A stretch of 64,000 nucleotides of DNA from positions 30,544,161-30,608,160 of the forward strand of contig BTRK01000002.1 in the NCBI GenBank assembly GCA_036245805.1, read 5' to 3'. A program made the translations under genes and the position numbers. The stretch's first letter is position 1. Every line of letters starts with the position of its first letter. The DNA is from Pristionchus mayeri (Eukaryota > Nematoda > Chromadorea > Rhabditida > Neodiplogasteridae). This document shows positions 25,512 to 38,554 of the stretch, piece by piece. The notes under the pieces are model-generated. The model worked only from the letters and a program-made list of their open reading frames with translations. It did not search any database and had not been told where the DNA came from.

Positions 25512-25570
25512 GAATATCACGCCTATCACGAGAGAATTGAGCCGGATAGAGCTAAAATGGGAATGGGAGC
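25512..25570 (-). repeat. Partial inverted copy of repeat S
   Basis: ATCACGCCTATCACGAGAGA and the following bases match the end of repeat S in reverse orientation (compare 39150-39180 and 40600-40625). Confidence 0.45.
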
Positions 25571-25638
25571 AAAAGTCAGAGTTGGGATTTTCATGAATTT
25601 AGGGTTCTCTAGGGATGTACCTTCGACCACTCGCTTTA

Positions 25639-26046
<408 letters not shown>

Positions 26047-26251
26047 CTGATATGCAAAAATAAAGTAAAATATGGTTTTCCAGACTAAGGATCATGTTTC
26101 AAGGCTCAGTACTTTGTCTTAAGCCAATCTGGTCGTGCGAAGTAGTGTTTTTACCGAAATAAAATATAAAAAAATATTTCAAAAAATAAAAACACGGCCA
26201 TTCATTGTGGGGAATTCCTCACCTCGCTTTTGTTCGCATGCCCACTTCTGC

Positions 26252-26288
26252 AAAAGCGCGCACATTTCCCAAAAATGTGCGCGCTTTT
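26252..26288. repeat. Strong 16-bp stem hairpin
   Basis: AAAAGCGCGCACATTT and its reverse complement AAATGTGCGCGCTTTT are separated by about five bases. It lies upstream of the PRMT exons on the minus strand. It could be a MITE core or an expressed hairpin; nothing decides which. Confidence 0.5.
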
Positions 26289-26648
26289 TCGCGGGACATT
26301 TGAATAATGGGCGGAGCGATATCATCATATTGCGTCACGATGATTTTTGTTAGTTTAAATCGATGATTTACATTTATCATAAATCTGTGTAATGTTATTA
26401 AATGTAAATTGCGCAATTTGTAAACAAGCGCCTCCATAAATGCTCACGAAAAAGTCATACGCAACGCGGACACGCGACGCCGTTGACTACAAACTACAAG
26501 AAATTCCCTTATTCAATGTGTCTCGTACGGAAAAGAGAGCCGTATGTTTTTCCCGTGCCCTGGAAGGGAGCGAGTGGAAGACCGTGAAAAATAAGCCAAA
26601 ATTGAATGAAAATGAACGAAAACGGAGCAAAATAGGCCAAAATATTAC

Positions 26649-26729
26649 CTGGAGTTTGCTGATGCCGATGTACGTCGGGCACGGCAGGCGAAACTCGTTG
26701 GAGTTGTGCAGCGAGGGCGCGGAGTACAT
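26649..26729 (-). CDS. Isolated 27-codon exon, possibly captured
   Basis: An 81-nt phase-0 exon between a CTCCAG acceptor and a GTAATA donor, reading MYSAPSLHNSNEFRLPCPTY and then IGISKLQ. It is much more GC-rich than its surroundings, as real exons in this window are. Same strand as the PRMT fragment. Not recognised; it may come from another gene or be the 5' part of a chimeric transcript with the PRMT exons. Confidence 0.3.
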
Positions 26730-27439
26730 CTGGAGCCAGGGTAATTAACAGCGAAATCAAGCAAAAAGGATATAGTAATTAGTACTTCGAAAAGACGCGG
26801 AATTCGAACGAGCGACGGCGGGAAAGTGAGCTGAGTACGGTCGGAAGGTGGTTGAGCACTGACTTTATTTTTACAATATGTTTCTAATTTCACTAAACTT
26901 GCCTGAACTCGCAGAGTCATAAAATGTTGAAATATGGGCAATACAGAGCAATAATGCAATTCAAAAAGTAAGGGAAAAGATAAGTTTTTGAAATGACGCA
27001 ATCAATATATTTAGTCGCGGTTTGTAAAGAATATAGCCCTCAGCAATCCCTAATATTCATGTCGGAACAGCCCCAGGCGCCGTATGAGCACATTGGAAAT
27101 GAAAACAAATAAAAACAATGCTATCAGAGAATGAAAATCAATAATTCAGTTCAAACAACGCCGAGGCGCCTTGAAAGCGCACAACAACTTGTGCACAAGT
27201 ATTATCCGTCACACGAAATGTGCACTTGGTTCCTAGTAGGGAAAATGAGTAGGGACCTACTGGGGATTTGCCTCTCCCCCTCTCCCTACCGACAGAGTAG
27301 GATCCTAGTAGGGATTACGCAGTAGGTTTCTAGTAGGGTCTTTTAGTGCTCCACTTTCCGTACACAGAGTAGGTTCCTACTAGGGAATCGACCAAAATGA
27401 CCAAATGAGTAGGATCCTACTGGGAAAACCATACCAGAG

Positions 27440-28253
27440 GTGCACGTGCGGTAAGGGGGGGGAGCGCTAATAGGAGGGAGGGAGTGGTAGGAGAGAGTAA
27501 AGAGTAGGACCCTTCCAACATGAGGCGTTCTCCCTTTAGTGTTTTCCTGTCTGTAGTCCCCCTGGAATGATCCAGTCAAGATGAATTTATATTTATGAAG
27601 AACCGTCGAGGTTGGCAATGTGGGTGCATAGTATGTGGGAAGGTGGTATTGTCAATGGACGAGCAATGAACATGAAAATATCAATCACAACCATCAGAAC
27701 TATTCAAACGAACATCATTGCTTATTCTTGCTTTACACACTTGACATGCAGAAGGGAGAACTGGAGCTTCAATGTCTTGATAATATCTTCGACAAGGAAT
27801 ATTAGGCAAAAGGATTACAAATATCGCTGGGTCATTGGACAATTAGGTTACAGGGCAACGATATAATAATATTTATGCTATTTCTTTCTGAAATAACGTG
27901 GAAAAACATGAAAATAGATGATACGTTAATTACGATTAAAATAACGAGTGAAAAAAATAGGACGATTGGGCCAAGGGGATCTATTCAGGGGAACTAGTTT
28001 GATTTTCTTTTATATAATGTTAATAGATGGTTAAAACAACACACTTCACACAACACCGTGATAACTTCAAAACTGTCAACATTGTTTAATATGCAAATTC
28101 GAGAAGTGATCTTTGATCACTTGTCTATAGTACACCATTCATCGACTCGTCCCGGTTTGCCATTGCGTGTGTTGACCACGAGAGGAAACACAGGCCGTGT
28201 GACCGGTAATGTGGAGTTAGTTCTCGTGAAAAATCGGTCGGAAATGGAAAAAC
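27440..28253. other. Intergenic stretch, no gene recognised
   Basis: Includes a purine-rich segment near 27450-27510 and AT-rich sequence after 27600. No convincing coding or repeat signal apart from the flanking elements. Confidence 0.35.
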
Positions 28254-28491
28254 AGTGTTAGTTCTGATCGTGTCATTTCCAGGAAGTGACTTTTATTTGA
28301 ATTCCCCCAATTTCGTATCTCCGTGCTCCGTGGAGCTAGAGACTTCAAAGTTGGAATATAAGGTTTTTGACCCTCAGAACCTTATATTCCCATTTTCAAG
28401 TCTCTAGCTCCACGGAGAACGGAGATACGAAATTGTGGGAATTCAAATAAAAGGCAGTTCCGTAAAATATCACAGGGTGAGAACTAACACT
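28254..28491. mobile_element. Small palindromic MITE, 238 bp
   Basis: Termini AGTGTTAGTTCT and AGAACTAACACT. The interior is an almost continuous inverted repeat around CTTATATTCC near 28355-28395. The arms share the GAATTCCC-CAATTTCGTATCTCC type of core with the element at 22377-22559. Confidence 0.65.
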
Positions 28492-30370
28492 CCTTTTCCA
28501 CTTCCAGCCGAATCCAGAGACCTAACAGGGCATTTGAGTGGTCAAGCGCGATTCTTTTGACTCAAGAAATACGATTATAGATGAATAGGAAAGACAATGA
28601 TATCCCGATTCCGCTTCAGATTTACCAAAGATGGTTCAGAACACGTGGAATCAGCGCTATGGAGACGGATTTTTAGGGATTCCGGAATTAGCCAGTGGAA
28701 GCGAACTCCATCACTATGCTCAACCCCCCATCGAATCCGTGTCTAGTAGCTTTTTCCGGTAAACCAATGCTTCCGCTAGAGTATCCAGTCAATAGACTAC
28801 AAAAAGTGCTCAAGTTTGCCTATACACAGACAGCGCACCTCCATATTTGATCAAAGCATGAGAGCACAGATCGAAATCTCGTGTCAGAGGGTCAACAAGT
28901 ATCTAGTACACACTCTGTCGATGCAAACATTGGAGTTTGTGAACACAGATATCAGCAACGCAAGGAAATGTTGTTACCGCCAAAACAGGTGTGATGACCG
29001 GGTTACTGCAATTGATTGATTGGAAGCTTGCTTAGGGTCATCCAACACACTCTCTCGTCGGTTTAAGAGACGAGAGAGTGTGTAAAAGAGAGAGAGTTAG
29101 GCAATCAATGCTGATGAGCATTTTCGCGACTATTATGCAACTCATTCTCGAAAGAAATTCACGACAACTGCCGCGAGAGTGGTCGTTATTGGCTGCATCA
29201 CTCGGCTGCACGGGGTCTTGAGGCCGACCACTTCTGGGTAGACGGGGGCAGAGTGATGGGAGAGAACGGCTGCAAAGTTATTTCAAAGAAATGTCATCAT
29301 TATCAGTGTTTCAACTTCTCGAGAAAAATATGAACTGTGTATTTCGAACGATAAAGTGAAGCTTATTGCTAACCGAGGGGTACGTCAGTCCGCCGTTGCA
29401 TCGGAAGCAGCGTCTGTCGTGGCTACACGGGCTGCGTAGGAGGAGTCACTGAAATGCAGCTAAAGTTCTCTCAAATCATGGCTTAAATGGCACCACTTGT
29501 GACTGCTCATAGTTAAAACAAAGATATATCAAAGGAGGCATGACGTAATAGTTCTCATCCGGCATAGTTTGGGGCAACAAATACAACTACAAATTTTTAA
29601 TCCATCCATTCACAGTGCATAGGAGGTATGGGATTATCCTTTGATGAAGTTGATGGAAGTTACGTCGCTCTTGGCGATTCGTTGTGTTGGGGGCCGAGGC
29701 AGTAGGGGTGGTATAATACACTAAATACGTATTAGTGATGGGGGAAGGTCTTTTTGTATGAGGGAAAGCACATGATCACGGAATACATGTGCGGGGGAAG
29801 ACTATATCATAAGATAGGTTATTCCACACATTAATAGTTCTACTTACAACAGTGGAATGAGTGCTTGTAATTAGATAGGGAATCGAAAGCCGTAAGGGGT
29901 GTGCTGAGCGAAGGTTACGAGAGATCGGTGAAACTAGAAATAAATATGAATTATCTTATTGATAATCGCCTCGAAAGCAAATCAGAGCATTCACAGCGTT
30001 CATTCTTAATACAATGAGTTGATCAATAAAGAATCAGAAAGCTCTTCCCATGCGCTTTCGATAGGTCACAATTCAAAACACAGTGCAGTTGTGGTTTTGA
30101 ATATTCGAACTTTATAACTCTATCCATCGTCTTTCCCAGATTTTTGCTATGCGTGAGCAGTGAAATTGTGATACACTGCTTTACTTGTGAAAATATGATA
30201 GCCAGCAACCATTCAAACAGGTTGGTCAAAATGCATCCAAAAATATTGATGATCGTCTCCTTCTCTCCCTCTATCCTCCCTTTCCTCTCGCTCTTTTCTG
30301 CCCCGGCGCGTGTGAAGAGCGTTTGTCCATACGTAAGAGAACGAGTGCAGCGCTCTCTCGTCTCTCCTGG
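28492..30370. other. Long stretch without a recognisable gene
   Basis: Scattered short open frames without family-like composition. The only distinct structure is a hairpin at 29045-29083, and there is a CT-rich tract near 30260-30370. Confidence 0.4.
29045..29083. repeat. Perfect 15-bp stem hairpin
   Basis: ACACACTCTCTCGTC, nine-base loop, then GACGAGAGAGTGTGT. It stands alone in otherwise featureless sequence. The stem is shorter than a typical miRNA precursor. Confidence 0.6.
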
Positions 30371-30374
30371 CAAG

Positions 30375-30512
30375 GGTGAGGCAAAGCCCTGCCCAAAGTT
30401 TTTATTTTGACTGGGAAGGGATCGGATTTGACTCCGCCCTTTTCTTCGTCGTCTCGCTTTTCCCGTACTCTCTGTTGAAAGGTTCTGGAGCTCTAGAGCG
30501 ATTCAGAGATAA
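30375..30512 (+). repeat. Dispersed repeat C, copy 1
   Basis: Contains AAAGCCCTGCCCAAAGTTTT, GGATCGGATTTGACTCCGCC and CTGGAGCTCTAG. A second copy in the same orientation lies at 42440-42605. Length about 140-165 bp, no coding frame. Confidence 0.6.
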
Positions 30513-30629
30513 GATATCATAAATATGATCACATTTTGTCGCCAACGGTCAGGTTTAAAATGGTTTCGACGGAATATCTATATTTAGGAATCGCTCGTTG
30601 TGGCCCCGGGATTGAGGTAGGCGGGAGTG

Positions 30630-33600
30630 GTCGGGCCGGGTAGTTCAGTAACAAATCTGCCCGACACGTCCTGTGGAGACACTCAGACGCCAATGAGAAT
30701 GGTAAGGGTGAGCGTGCAGCAGTCACACGAACACCCGCAGCCCTGGGCAATATTATTAATTATTATTATTAATTATGGTTAAATATAAATACAATTGATT
30801 GAAAATGAATCTGTTTAGCTTCATGAATTTGGTTCTGTATGAATCGAGCGTTCTTATTAACAGAGGAAATCTGAGAGAATCGAGATACGTCCGTACGGCA
30901 AAAAAATCACCTATGCTGAAAATGCGCCCCCTGGCATAGTTTTTCACGTAGATCACGAAAATCGACCTTGGGAAGCCGTATCTCTGACCCCTTATTCCCT
31001 GCGGCGCGCCTCAACGGTGAGGTCGGTTTTTGTAAATAGTGAACGGCTGCTCCAAACCCCATGCATAGCTAGTGATTCTTGAAGAACTCGATGAGATAAG
31101 CATTTTTTATGTTGGGAGTGAAGGGCTAGCTTATCAGCGAAAAAAATTACGGGCATTTGAATTTTAAAAATCGATTTCATGACAAGTTGGTGCTCGATAA
31201 CAGACCAGTTTTACTTTCATTTGATTCCGCATGCATTTTTACCCCTAGAACCAAATTTATAGGAAAATCGATGGGGTGGAAGATACCTACCTGCTCAAAG
31301 GATTATTGCGAAGTCGTGGTTTTTTGGCCAAAAATTATGATTTTTTGCGCCTACAAATTTTAGTTCACATTTTGGTGAGGAGATATGTGCGAATTCGTTT
31401 TCTACGGGACGAAATACGTCAGAAAAACGTCAACTCGACTTATTTTAAGATTTTCGATTTTTGGCCTCAAAAACACCGAAAAAATCTTGTTTTTGAGGCC
31501 GAAAATCGAAAATCTCATAATAAGCTGAGTTAATTTTTTGTGGCGTATTTCGACCCGTAGAAAACGAATTTGCACATATCTCCTCACCAAAATTTGAACT
31601 AAAATTTGTAGGCTCAAAAAATCATAATTGTTGGCCAAAAAACCACAACTTCGCAATAATCCTTTGAGCAGGTAGGTATCTTCCACCCCATCGATTATCC
31701 TATAAATTTGATTCTAGAGCTAAAAATACATGCGGAATCGATTAAAAGCAAAACTGGTTTGTTATCGAGCACCATCTGTTCATGGCATCGATTCTGTTCA
31801 TGGCATCGATTTTTTTAAAATTGAAATGACCGTAACTTTTTTCGCAGATGAGCTAGCCCTTCACTCCCAACATAAAAAATGCTTATCTTATCGAGTTATT
31901 CAAGAATCACTAGCTATGTATGGGTTTGGAGCAGCCATTCACGATTTACAAAAACCGACCTCACCGTTGAGGCGCGCCACAGGGAATGAGGGGTCAGAGA
32001 TATGGCTTCCTAAGGTCGATGTTCGTGATCTACGTGAAAAACTATGCCAGGGGGCGCATTTTCAGCATAGGTGATTTTTTTGCTGTACGGACACTACAGG
32101 GAATATCCAAATTCTATCAGATTTCCTCTGTTAATTCAAGAGCAAAATTCGGCATTTAAATTAAACGTGAAACACATTTTTTACCATAGGTCAGAATCGT
32201 ACAGTGCTTTTTTACGAAACAATTTGTGATTTCCATAAAGTTAGTAAGGTATAAGAGACGTTCCACGAGAAAAGATAACTTTTGGGAGGTGTCGACGGAT
32301 GACTTACTGCGACACCCTTCAATATTTTGCTGGTGAAGTTCCCATACTGAGTGCTGATATTTGGCAATATGAGCGCCTCTGGTGCACTGTCAGAAAAAAT
32401 GCCAGAACAGGCCCAACAAATTCGAAATTTTTAAAATGTATTAAAGTATGATGATATAAAAAAACAGGCGAATTTGGGATCGTTCGCGATCCTTTTCTTC
32501 CCGCACTCTTTCACAATGAAATTTTATAGTGCGGTCATCAAAAGCGGAGTGACCGGACTATTTTCATCACTAGCAGGAAAATTTAAGCGAGTTGGAGTAT
32601 TGCCAAATTGAGGCCTTCGCCTATTTATGACGCCTTTTAATAAAGCGTGCCACTGAGTGAGGCCTGTGGTTAGGCATGGGCGGAATGAACCTCTCTCTCC
32701 TCTGCCATTATCCACGAGAGAGCGAGAAAGATGAAAATATGAGAGGGAGATCCAAACTTCCACTAATACCCCTTCCGCGCAACCTCGAGCCATCCCTTCA
32801 ATATGGTTTTAAGGTGTTACAAAATTTGAAAATTTCGAATTTGTTGGGCCTGGTCTGGCATTTTTCGGACAGTGCACGAGAAACGCTCATATTGGGTCAA
32901 ATATCAGCACTATGGCAACTTGACCAGCAAAATATTGAAGGGGGTTGCAGGAAAATCATACTTCGACCCCTCCCAAAAAAATGTCTCTTAAGCCTTACTA
33001 ACTTTTTTTGGAAATCACAAATTGTTTCGTAAAAAAAGCACTGCACGATTCTGACCTGTGGTAAAAATGTATGTTTCACGTTTAATTTAAATCCCGAATT
33101 TTGTTCTGGAATTAATAAGAATCGTCTATTCAAGGCGTAAAAACCAAATTCCTGAAGTCAGCGAAGCTAAACAGATTCCTTTTCAATCAATTGTATTTAT
33201 ATTTAAAGGAGTGCTCCGGGGAATATTTAGCCGCCCACAATGACAATGGGGATGTTGTATAGCTCACTCACCCGATCATAACTCACTTTGCCCGAAATTC
33301 CACAGACGCGTCTGAGGCTACTTACATACGTGCAAAGTTCATTGATTGCGAAGGGTTGTGAATAATGCATTTATGTTTCACTTCGTCTACGTAATATTCA
33401 CCTCCATCTCTGGGTAAAATTAGCTATAGTTTCCCATTGAGACCGCAGAATTTTCGTGGCGGGACTCCCTAGCATTCATTCCCCGGAGCACCCCTTCAAC
33501 CAGAATTAATAATAATAATTAATAATATTGCCCAATGCTGCGGGTGTTCGTATGACTGCTCCACGCTCACCGTTACCATTCCCACTGGCGTCTGAGTGTC

Positions 33601-33660
33601 TCCACAGGACGTGTCGGGCAGATTTGTTACTGAACTGCCCGGTCAGACCACTCCCGCCTA
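30630..33660. mobile_element. Composite palindrome, about 3 kb, of nested foldback units
   Basis: Outer arms near 30632-30880 and 33130-33660 mirror each other (for example GACACGTCCTGTGGAGACAC and GTGTCTCCACAGGACGTGTC; CAATATTATTAATTATTATT and its complement). Between them lie two further palindromes end to end: 30880-32130, centred near 31480, with GGCGCGCCTCAACGGTGAGG mirrored near 31960; and 32130-33120, centred near 32620, with CAACAAATTCGAAATTTT mirrored near 32830. All ORFs here are arm mirror images. The right outer arm also contains a small insertion at 33208-33494. No transposase is seen. Confidence 0.68.
33208..33494. mobile_element. MITE with GGAGTGCTCCGGGGAAT termini, 287 bp
   Basis: GGAGTGCTCCGGGGAAT at the left and ATTCCCCGGAGCACCCC at the right. 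It interrupts the right outer arm of the composite palindrome, which resumes on both sides, so it is younger than that palindrome. Confidence 0.65.
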
Positions 33661-34461
33661 CATACACCACACTAAAAATCGCAATACTGGCAGAGTGATT
33701 CATGGGTGGAACGATTAATTCCAGCCGTCTCAGACGCCCGTCACGGGTAAGTTGAAGCGACCCGACGCCCGCCTATCGACGGTCACTGCCGAGGTACAGT
33801 ATATTTTCAAAAATTCGAAATTCCCGACAGAATAAGTGGTACGATCGCGTCGCTAGTCGATTTGCACATTTTGCGAAGAGTGAGAAGCAGTAGCCTTTTT
33901 ACTCTCCTCGTTAATTTGATTTATGACGACGTTTATCAATCGTAGATCTGCTGTTGGAAAAGCGGTTGGTTACATTTTATCGATGCCTACATATAACTGT
34001 GTTCGTGTCTGCTCGGTTTGCGAAACGATTACGAAACGTGGATAGAGAGATCGCGAGTCAACAAATTTCGAAACGAGTGAAATATCGTTTTAAGGGCAGC
34101 AGTGGGGCGAGGTTGCGGCTTGGGCTGAGGGGAGATTGCGAGTGATTGGGAAGAGCAGGAGGGAGTGCGAAGATCTGTCGAGGGAAGATTATTTTTAGAG
34201 GTTAGAAGCAGTTAATGATTCAAGTATTTTGATCATATTGAGTTACAAGATCACTTTGTGAGTGGGAGGGCACATCCAGATCTGATGGGTTTCCCAGAAA
34301 CTTCAACCAATCTGAGTTTTCTCTCATCGGTTTTGTTGGGCGAACGCAGACACGGAATGGAGACTTTGCTGTTAAACCATTCCTAGGGCGATAAATCATA
34401 ATTACCTGATAAATCGTTGGGGCAGTGTTCAGAGTGACGAGAGTGGTCACGGTGGGCGTAA
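33661..34461. other. Intergenic stretch, no gene recognised
   Basis: Mixed sequence with short open frames on both strands. The frame at 34220-34465 (minus) abuts the small secreted ORF and may be part of its 3' region, but nothing supports translation. Confidence 0.3.
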
Positions 34462-34644
34462 TCATGATGGGAGGGAGAGCGGATGGTTTGGTGATTGGGA
34501 GGGAGAGTAGACGGGTTGGTGGGTCGGGCCGGAAGGAGGCACAGTGGGATAGGAGGAAGTAGGCGTCTGCGTCACTGAAATGATGTTTATTGATACAACA
34601 AAGCTAACTATTAATGTTGTGAATCGACTAGGAAAATGAACCAT
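34462..34644 (-). CDS. Possible small secreted proline/serine-rich protein
   Basis: A 60-codon frame starting MVHFPSRFTTLIVSFVVSIN, which looks like a signal peptide, then a P/S/T-rich tail (TQTPTSSYPTVPPSGPTHQP). A GTGACG after the hydrophobic part could be a weak donor, so the tail might instead be intronic. No recognised family. Confidence 0.3.
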   Translation of the reverse strand: MVHFPSRFTTLIVSFVVSINIISVTQTPTSSYPTVPPSGPTHQPVYSPSQSPNHPLSLPS

Positions 34645-35123
34645 TAGTGAAACATAATATTTTAAACATAATATCCCTCATTTCCAAATTCGTTAATTTG
34701 TTTGAATTATGTTGCACTGCCTAAGCGATATGGTTCAGAGTAAATGCATGAATCAATCGCATATCACTCTTGTAATGTTAAGGTGCCACTTAAGCATTAC
34801 ATAATCGAAAAGATTTTTTCGCCTCTCCGGTAAGATAGTTTTGACTACAGTGCGGAGATGAAGAGCTCGAAGAAGCATATTTTTATGATAAATATGAAAC
34901 CAGCGAAGAACATGTGGGTTCTTCAATCAGATTACATTAAAGGCATGTAGACACTTAGGTTGAACCATAAGTTGTATGGTATGCTTGATTTATATATTAA
35001 CACAATATTTCTGCAAAAGTGGATGAAAACGCAGGCTCTTCATGCAGAGTTCCAAAGATGAGGAATGACCAACAACGATGCAACATAGTAGCGATTCGTA
35101 GAGTTAAAAACAAGAATGAAAAA
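34645..35123. other. Intergenic stretch, no gene recognised
   Basis: AT-rich sequence upstream of the small secreted ORF (minus strand), without visible motifs. Confidence 0.3.
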
Positions 35124-37056
35124 CATCCTCGACGGTGTGAGACGCCATCGAAGTCGATAGTGTATTAAATTTGCTATATTTGGAGGCCTGGTGTTCGGTT
35201 CATAGGAGGTCTCATGGCCCGAACTAAAAAGCGATTCTGTGCCTAATTTAGAGGAGAATGCGCCTATGCTAAAAGTTCGTCGATACGATTAATAGTATTT
35301 TCATAAATCAATTAAAATTTTTGATGTTTACCATAATTTCGAGCCAGATATTTTTTAGCTCATTTGATAGAGCCCGAAAAGACGAAACGAATGGTATACT
35401 GTTCGCCTATGATAAAGGTACGCCAAAGGTGTCAAAATCGCAAAATAAGATTCTTCCGAATCCTTTTTGCATGTCTGACCCCCCTGGCTGAGCGACGGGG
35501 CTTTGATCTACTCTCGTATCTAGCTCTTGCGATCGATTTTCTGTCAATTTCGTTAAAACTGTGATCATAAATCGATTTACCGCTAAAATGAGAATGGGCT
35601 AATTTATAATATCATAACGAAATTGGAATAATCGATAACGGTACACTGCGAGGCTTTTGCGTTTTACTTCAGGATGTGTTCCAGTCGCGAACTTTTGTCG
35701 CATCGCGAATGCTCTAATTTCTCCATCGATCTCGCAGACTGATTCCGAAGTTTCCGATGTATGTTGGGTCGCCTTTTTGTGAAGAAGGTACACGGCTTCT
35801 GCGTTGAAAGGAAGACGTATAGTCAAAGCTATGCTCAATCTGCGCTCCTCTCGTAAACGACTCTCGTACCTGATCCAGTCTCTGGCGCGCTTTCCCAAGA
35901 AGACTGCCGTCTAAGACTACTACGGGAACTATACATACGTACTGTGGAAAATCACTTGGTTGTGCCTCCTTCCTCCGAACCCTTGTCTATCTTCCTTCCC
36001 GACGAAACAAGGCATGCCCTATAGCTACTCAAATGTGATCATTCCTCTGGATCCGATGGTATTCTCCCCGGCATGATCTACCATTCGAGAGAGCACCTTG
36101 CCCCATTCTACACTAAACTACTGAACCGCCTCGTCGCCGGAGACCAAGTAGGTTGAAACAATTGTGTCCCTTCTTCACAAAAAAGGCAACCCAACAGACA
36201 TCGGAAACTTCAGAACAAATGGTTATCGTACCCCTCAAGTCTCCGGCAACGAGGCGGTTCAGTAGATAAGTGAAGAATGGGGCAAGGTACTTTCTCGAAT
36301 GGTAGAGCATTCCGCGGAGAATACCATCGGATCCAGGATAATGATCACGCCAGAGACTGGGTCAGGTACGAGGAGTCGAATGGATCAGAGCGAATACTGT
36401 CTGGATTCCTTAAAACAGGACGTGCACTCCAGGATAGCAAAAATCTCGATGGAGATATGATCTTAGAAGTTAACTTGTGGCGTCGGTTTCATGTGGATTT
36501 GTATGATTCCGCTTTCGAAGACACATCCTGAAGTAAAACGCAAAAGCCTCGCAGTGTACCCTTATCGATTATTACCATTTCGTTATGGTATTATCAATTT
36601 GTCATTTTAGCGATAAATCGATTTATGATTACAGTTTTTACGAAATAGACAGAACATCGTTTGCAAGAGCTAGATACGAGGGTAGATCAAAGCCCCGTCG
36701 CTCAGCCAGGGGGGGCAGACAGGATTCGGAATAATCTTATTTTGCGATTTTGACATCTTTGGCGTACCTTTAATATAGGCAAACAATATACCTTCGAGCT
36801 TCGAGCTCTATCAAATGAGCTCAAAAAAATTTCTGGCTCGAAATTATGGTAAAAATCAAAAATGTTAATCGAATTATGAAAATACTATCAATTGTATCGA
36901 CGAGCCTTTAGCATAGGCGTATTCTCCTAGAAATTTGGCACAGAATCGCTTTTTATTTCGGGCCATGAGACCTCCTATGAACCGAACACCAGGCCTCCAA
37001 AGTTAGCAAATTTCGGATACCGTCGATTTCGATGGCGTCTCGCATCGTCGAGGATG
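35124..37056. mobile_element. Palindromic element of 1.9 kb with a LINE fragment at the centre
   Basis: CATCCTCGACGGTGTGAGAC at the left is mirrored at the right end by GTCTCGCATCGTCGAGGATG. Arms run inward through GGCCTGGTGTTCGGTTCAT and GAGCGACGGGGCTTTGATCT, each with a mirrored partner. Near the centre, sequence with non-LTR reverse transcriptase character is present on both sides. No TTAA or clear TA duplication is seen, so the boundary mechanism is unclear. Confidence 0.62.
35900..36215 (+). pseudogene. Non-LTR retrotransposon reverse transcriptase fragment
   Basis: Broken frames read SSGSDGILPGMIYH, then LAPFYTKLLNRLVAGD, then LLHKKGNPTDIGNFR. These correspond to the G-x-D-G-I, L-x-x-L-x-N-x-L and H-K-K-G-x-x-x-D-x-x-N-[FY]-R blocks at the start of LINE-type reverse transcriptases (CR1/RTE-like). 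An antisense duplicate lies just right and left of the palindrome centre. It is inactive. Confidence 0.5.
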
Positions 37057-37539
37057 GAGATATGGAACAACACTTGATGGTTCCAGTTGAGGGATCATAT
37101 GGGCTATTCGAAACCGCTCAAAGATGCAAGGGTCAGAAAATGTACCAGCCACTCAACAGATCTATTCGATCCTTACGCGAGACGCGTGCTATACATAAAA
37201 TTTTTTCATGGATGCAGGAAGTTACATCCTTTCGAGGAATGTGTTGATCTGGAAATGAGTACATTATTGCGTTTCTGTGTTGATTTTGCATACTTCTGAA
37301 AAATAAGAAATTCAAATTTTCTGAAAGGGAGAAGACCCAATATTTGTTTTTCTCTATATGGTTGGTCTTCCATTCAGAAAAGCAGGTACAAGCCACACGT
37401 AGCCTGGGTTTGCTCATATTGCTCCTATCATGTAATTTGGTTCAAACCCACTTACACGACATGTCTAACCTATTTTTTGAAAGAACATCAAGGCTACTTC
37501 TCACCCAACATTATGAAGTTGTTTCATGAAACCTTCAAA

Positions 37540-37780
37540 TATCAACCTTCAAATATCCAGATAAATAAATTTAAATCTAAATTTGGAGCTTTTTTGCAAT
37601 TGGTTTAACAATAATTGCTTGGTTGCACGATCGGTTTGATTGAAATATACGTGAGCAAAGTTCAAGCATATCCCTAAACAACACCACGTTTGTTGGCCAT
37701 TGAGATGAGAGAAACGCGAGTTATGATCGTTCAAAGTACTGACATAAAAAACCACAAGACTTTTGCAACAGCCTGATAGT
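37540..37780 (-). mobile_element. Mariner-type terminal remnant
   Basis: On the minus strand TCAGGCTGTTGCAAAAGTCT near 37780, followed by a leader-like region, resembles the end of the element at 4903-7430 (AGGTTGTTGCATAAGT). No opposite end is found nearby. Confidence 0.35.
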
Positions 37781-38554
37781 AGGATGATGCGCGATTTGCA
37801 AGGTTTCTCTAAACAAGATAAAATGTATATATTCTGATAAGAGGCTATTAAAGATTATGATTTACTGACCATATTGGCACATTGCAAAGACGCAAAGTGA
37901 AATATGAATGAAATCATTTAATCGATTGCCTACGATTTGCAATCGGAAAATAGTGATGAGAGGTTGGCTGATTTCTCGATGAGTTTCACACATTCGAGAA
38001 AAGGCACAGGTCCAGAAGCATTTTGCTATGATCACGTCGGATTTCGCAAAAAATATATGCCTTGAACAGAATGGAGCATGTCCCAAGGCAGTATGGTATA
38101 GTTATCATCCCGGTCGAAAACCCATCCATCCAGATCCAAATCTCTTTCTAATCCCCCCAGCACTCTGTGCACGGCACAGGGCGGTCTCTCCTCGCAAGTC
38201 TCGCTGGCAACCGACGAGATCTCCCCATGCCAGATACGATTGGGACCCTTTCATGAAATGATTCGCGTCGTTCTGGACGCTCTTTTGCTTCTCTAATCGG
38301 CAAGAGAGCACGCAAAATGGAGAGAGTTATTCCTTGCCACGCCATTCCAAATGCTTATCTGTCATGTTTTGAGACTGGCCAATGAGTGTACGTCCGTCTT
38401 TTACCTTATCTCGTCATTTTACTACATACTCGTTTAGTTTCCACGACTAGGAACGTTATGCAGGTTCAGAATTTTTGTTTGTGATTTGTTTCATGCAAGA
38501 AATGGCTCTCTTCATTTTGTTCATTGTCTCGCCGATTCAAAAGGCACGAAATAA

